Assembly (NCBI GenBank): GCA_035771165.1
Contig: JAWNZC010000354.1
Span: 1,475,001-1,539,000 of the forward strand
Source of the DNA: Paragorgia papillata
Taxonomy: Eukaryota; Cnidaria; Anthozoa; Scleralcyonacea; Coralliidae
DNA: 64,000 nt
Direction: 5' to 3'
Shown: positions 61,072 to 64,000 of the stretch, piece by piece
Position numbering within the stretch: position 1 is the stretch's first letter
Layout: each line of letters starts with the position of its first letter
The notes under the pieces: model-generated
Seen by the model: only the letters and a program-made list of their open reading frames with translations
Databases searched by the model: none
Told to the model about the DNA's origin: nothing
Program-made: the position numbers and the translations under genes

Positions 61072-61411
61072 GCCGCCTAGGATGTCTGAGGGTTCTCCCT
61101 TTGAGGAGTAAAATCATCTGGTGTCAGACAGAGTAAAACAATAAAGACCTACGAAAAAGTCTATAAGCAACCTATAGAAAACGTTTCAATTGCCTATAGA
61201 ACCACTTGGTGCCTATAGAAATCTAGAGATTGATTGCCTATAAAGGCTTGTATTATCCTATATATAGGTCACCTATATGAAACGTTCCAATTGCCTATAG
61301 AAGCCTATAGAATCTTATAAGTTGGCCTATAAACTACTAGATATAGATCAACCTATAGACTTTTTTTGTTAGAGGGGTATATTTTGGCTGGCTCAGGTAG
61401 GAATGGGTTAA
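61072..61411. mobile_element. TTAA-flanked MITE carrying a nested insertion
   Basis: TTAA at both ends (61072-61075 and 61408-61411). The left half has 'gtcagacagagtaaaacaat', the right 'ggctggctcaggtaggaatg'. The middle (61147-61374) is foreign to the family. Confidence 0.8.
61147..61374. mobile_element. Nested ~228-bp element rich in CCTATAGA
   Basis: About ten CCTATA[GA]A-type motifs in a palindromic arrangement. The ends are inverted: 'acgaaaaagtctata' and, on the other strand, 'taacaaaaaaagtctata'. Superfamily unknown. Confidence 0.7.
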
Positions 61412-61414
61412 ACA

Positions 61415-62200
61415 AACAATTCACACAAACAAGTTTTCTTTGGAGTGTTTTCTTATGGCAAATCTCCAAATAGGATTTTCTTGCTGTTAGCTTACTACAT
61501 GTACTTACAGGTATAATCCTTTACAGTACATATGTAACTTCAACCGATTAGCATCTGTTTCCTTGTTGAGACAAATTATCCTTTTATCAGTTAAATTGTC
61601 TGGACTTAGACAGGACTGCTCTGAAGGTGGACATGTACAGTATACTTGACAGATTAAGTGAAAGCTTAAAAGTTTTCCTTCAATGGATAATGATTAGGAT
61701 TGTGAGGCCTCAATGACTTAAAAAAAATTAAAAAATGCATACTTGGTTTGAGAAAATGCGAGTGTGTGGCAATTTAGTATTTCTAGTTCTATAATTTTGT
61801 TGTTGATTTTAGAATATGCAAATTTGAAGGTTAACAATATTGCTTATATTTTGGCTTGTTACTTTGATGATTATCAATTGTATCACGATATTGGCATCAG
61901 TTTCAATAATTAAGATATAACTGAGGCTTCAACTTATAAGCTAATTATTACCTTAGTTCATAAAAAATATACCAGTTATAACTGCAATAGCAGCTTTTAT
62001 AGTCTAGCTAAAATTGGCAAACCTTTGCATTAATAGCTAAAATTGGCAAATCATTCCTTACTTTTATGTCAACACACTTAAGTGATGTTTGCTCACATAC
62101 CAAATTTCAACCATATTGGTTCAAATCCATTTATGCTCTGCCATGTAACCTACGAAATGTCTTCTTAGTCACTTAGTGGTGAAAGGTTTATAATTTTAGA
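61415..62200. other. No recognisable gene
   Basis: AT-rich; nothing supportable. Confidence 0.4.
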
Positions 62201-62209
62201 GTTCATGTA

Positions 62210-62634
62210 CAGTAAACACCCACGTGTAAGAACCTAGATTTTTTCAAGTCTGGCAAAATAGGTTCTTATATTTTGGGGTAATTACTGACAATTTAGGCAA
62301 AATAGGTTCTTAATAGGTTCTTAAAATTTCTTTAAGGGAAATGCTATTGTTATATGACCAAATATATAAACCACTTTGTTATGGAGAGATTATACTGTAT
62401 GTATTTAATTTCTGTAATGATATTTTTATGGAAGGGCCAAATATATAGCAAATTTATATTTTATAGTCCCACATTTTGGCTACAGCACTGTTTCATTATT
62501 CAGAGTGACTCTTCATATAAGAACCTTGTGGCTTTGGTTGGCTAAACAGGTTCTTATATTTTGGGGTATTAAAATCCAAAATTTCTGCCTACAGGTTCTT
62601 AAATCACTAGGTTCTTACACGCGGGTGTTTACTG
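62210..62634. mobile_element. Tc1/mariner-type MITE, CAGTAAACACCC ends
   Basis: The 425-bp element has inverted ends CAGTAAACACCCACGTGTAA and, on the other strand, CAGTAAACACCCGCGTGTAA, flanked by TA on both sides (62208-62209 and 62635-62636). CAGT ends plus a TA target fit Tc1. Subterminal 'aataggttcttatattttgg' repeats occur. There is no transposase. Confidence 0.85.
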
Positions 62635-62706
62635 TATTCATGCCCTGATCAAGTGCTCAATTTTATTTTACATTTAAAAAGCTTGCTTATTATAAATGAA
62701 CAGAAC

Positions 62707-62835
62707 TTAACTCATTTGCTGCCTTAAGTTTAGCTGAGCTTGTTTGTGTGTTTTTTATGAATAAATTCATCTGACATCAGTAGAATAATAAAGGAGCTAT
62801 TTGGGTCAGCTTGAGCAGAAATATATAAATAAGTT
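62707..62835. repeat. Diverged TTAA-family MITE
   Basis: Starts TTAACTCATTTGCTGCC, with 'catctgacatcagtagaata' as the core and 'gctatttgggtcagcttgag' on the right. The right TTAA is not clear. Confidence 0.55.
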
Positions 62836-62891
62836 ATCTTTGCTCTTTCAAGAGCATAATAATATATTAGAGCTTTAATAACAATTCAATA

Positions 62892-63000
62892 TTAACTCAT
62901 TGTCGCCTAGGATACCTGAGGGCTCTTTCTTGGATGAGTAAAATTGTGTGGTGTTAGACAGAGAAAAACAATAAAGGGGGCATTTTTGGCTAGCTGATTG
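62892..63000. repeat. TTAA-family MITE, right-truncated
   Basis: Starts TTAACTCATTGTCGCCTAGG; the core is 'gtgtggtgttagacagagaa' and it ends 'ggcatttttggctagct'. The inverted right arm is missing. Confidence 0.7.
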
Positions 63001-63250
63001 CAACCTTGCTTTTTGTTTGCAAATTTCCAAAAACGAGATCATTAAGCCACTTTATATGCATGCAGTATATGAATGAAATTTAACTGATTGTTGGCCATTT
63101 AAGGATAAGTTCTCTTATCACATTTGCTCAGAGGAAATGCCTTTGCTTCAAACATCCATATATTTGATTTGGCAGTTCATAACCCTTTGTTTCATCACTT
63201 AATAATCAAGTGCACAGCCAAGCTAGGCAGGATTTTGAACAGAGCAATTT

Positions 63251-63703
63251 AGACCCCGTTTACACGATGCCGGTACAATTTGAAAACGGAACAAAATCAT
63301 GCCGGTGTGTAAATACAGGCCAAAAAGTCTCACACGGTGCCGGTATATTATAATGACGGATTAGCATGTGACTATATAAGTCTATACACGGTGCCGGTAT
63401 AATATAATGACGGATTAGCATGTGACTATTCTCTTCCAATGAGAATTGAGAAGACTTTGTGAATACTGCTGACCCGAATACTGTGGTAGTATATATCGTG
63501 ATAACCGTCATCAAACTGTTACGGCACGGGCGTTTACACGATACCGGTTAGTGTTCCGTTTTCATTTCATGCCGTCAAGGAACCCGTCTTCATTTTGTGC
63601 CGTTTTCATGTCATTCTTGTGCCGGTATCGTGTAAACGCAAGGCCTAAACGGCATGATTTTGTTCCGTTTTCAAATTGTACCGGCATCGTGTAAACGGGG
63701 TCT
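63251..63703. mobile_element. Foldback MITE with 53-54 bp perfect terminal inverted repeats
   Basis: The 453-bp element has ends AGACCCCGTTTACACGATGC, with perfect inversion through 63304 and from 63650. The interior has two tandem ~58-bp units ('acacggtgccggtataatat', 'gacggattagcatgtgacta'). The ends are related to those of 5589-5933. Confidence 0.88.
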
Positions 63704-63714
63704 AAATGAAAAGG

Positions 63715-63960
63715 TCTGGTGGTAAACTGCCGATATTTTTAATATTGTCATTGAAAAGCTGACGTTTTAAGTGGAGCCCTTCGTCGCCGTAAAATGATTT
63801 TACTAAAATCTGATGAAGGGCTTTGATATAGTAAGGTTTGAGTACTGCCGAAATTATTGGACGTATAGTTTTCTAACGTTTCGAGCGAAGGCCCTTGCCG
63901 CCTATCGTCAGCGAGAAACGTAAGAGAGAAATGAACGGCCTTCCTTCGCTAGAAACGTGT
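63715..63960. repeat. Dispersed repeats of the CGAAACGTT/GAAGGGC family
   Basis: Two pieces: 'gtggtaaactgccgatattt' with 'gctgacgttttaagtggagc' (63725-63780), and 'aaggtttgagtactgccgaa' with 'ctaacgtttcgagcgaaggc' (63832-63895). The window ends just after. Confidence 0.6.
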
Positions 63961-64000
63961 CATGAAGTGCCCTTTTTGCAACAGAAAAGTACCTTTTTCA

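Overview
This is a eukaryotic nuclear window from an AT-rich, intron-containing and very repeat-rich animal genome. The proteins (an HDHD2-type HAD phosphatase and two neuropeptide-type rhodopsin-family GPCRs), together with 5S rRNA-derived SINEs and many palindromic MITEs, suggest a marine invertebrate, most likely an anthozoan cnidarian (coral or anemone). The lineage is an inference; nothing in the sequence proves it.

Three protein-coding genes can be supported. (1) A two-exon class A GPCR on the minus strand (exons 12777-12176 and 7780-7282, 366 aa). (2) A five-exon HDHD2-like gene on the plus strand (14933-18262). A six-T run at 18205-18210 breaks its last exon by one base; a five-T run would restore the family C-terminus. 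(3) A two-exon class A GPCR on the plus strand (52668-53311 and 55294-56410, 586 aa). The two receptors share an intron position and phase and several motifs, so they are probably paralogs lying about 40 kb apart in opposite orientation. Both lack the acidic residue of the DRY motif. A tRNA-like gene with anticodon AGC lies at 37662-37734.

Most of the rest is transposon-derived or tandem repeat. Layout: 1-7.2 kb, foldback MITEs, a broken RTE-type retrotransposon end and microsatellites; 7.2-12.8 kb, GPCR 1; 12.8-18.3 kb, a 5S-SINE and the HDHD2 gene; 18.4-20.4 kb, a Harbinger-like element with an internal tandem array and then a tandem array of TTAA-flanked MITEs; 21-24 kb, two 5S-SINEs, a mariner-type MITE and a Harbinger-type MITE; 26.9-28.2 kb, a ~170 bp satellite; 29.5-34.5 kb, palindromic elements and a second TTAA-MITE array in inverted orientation; 37.7 kb, the tRNA-like gene; 38.4-42.5 kb, palindromic elements including a 1 kb foldback; 45.6-46.7 kb, a foldback element with tandem-repeat arms; 49-52.6 kb, simple repeats; 52.7-56.4 kb, GPCR 2 with a 14-bp minisatellite filling its intron; 56.6-64 kb, nested MITEs.

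The strongest recurring theme is a group of short foldback elements whose ends carry a GTTTACAC-like motif. Several have clean 3-bp duplications of TAA or TTA, which fits the PIF/Harbinger superfamily. A second theme is an unrelated ~100 bp TTAA-flanked family with a hairpin framed by AATAAA hexamers, present as two seven-copy tandem arrays in opposite orientation.
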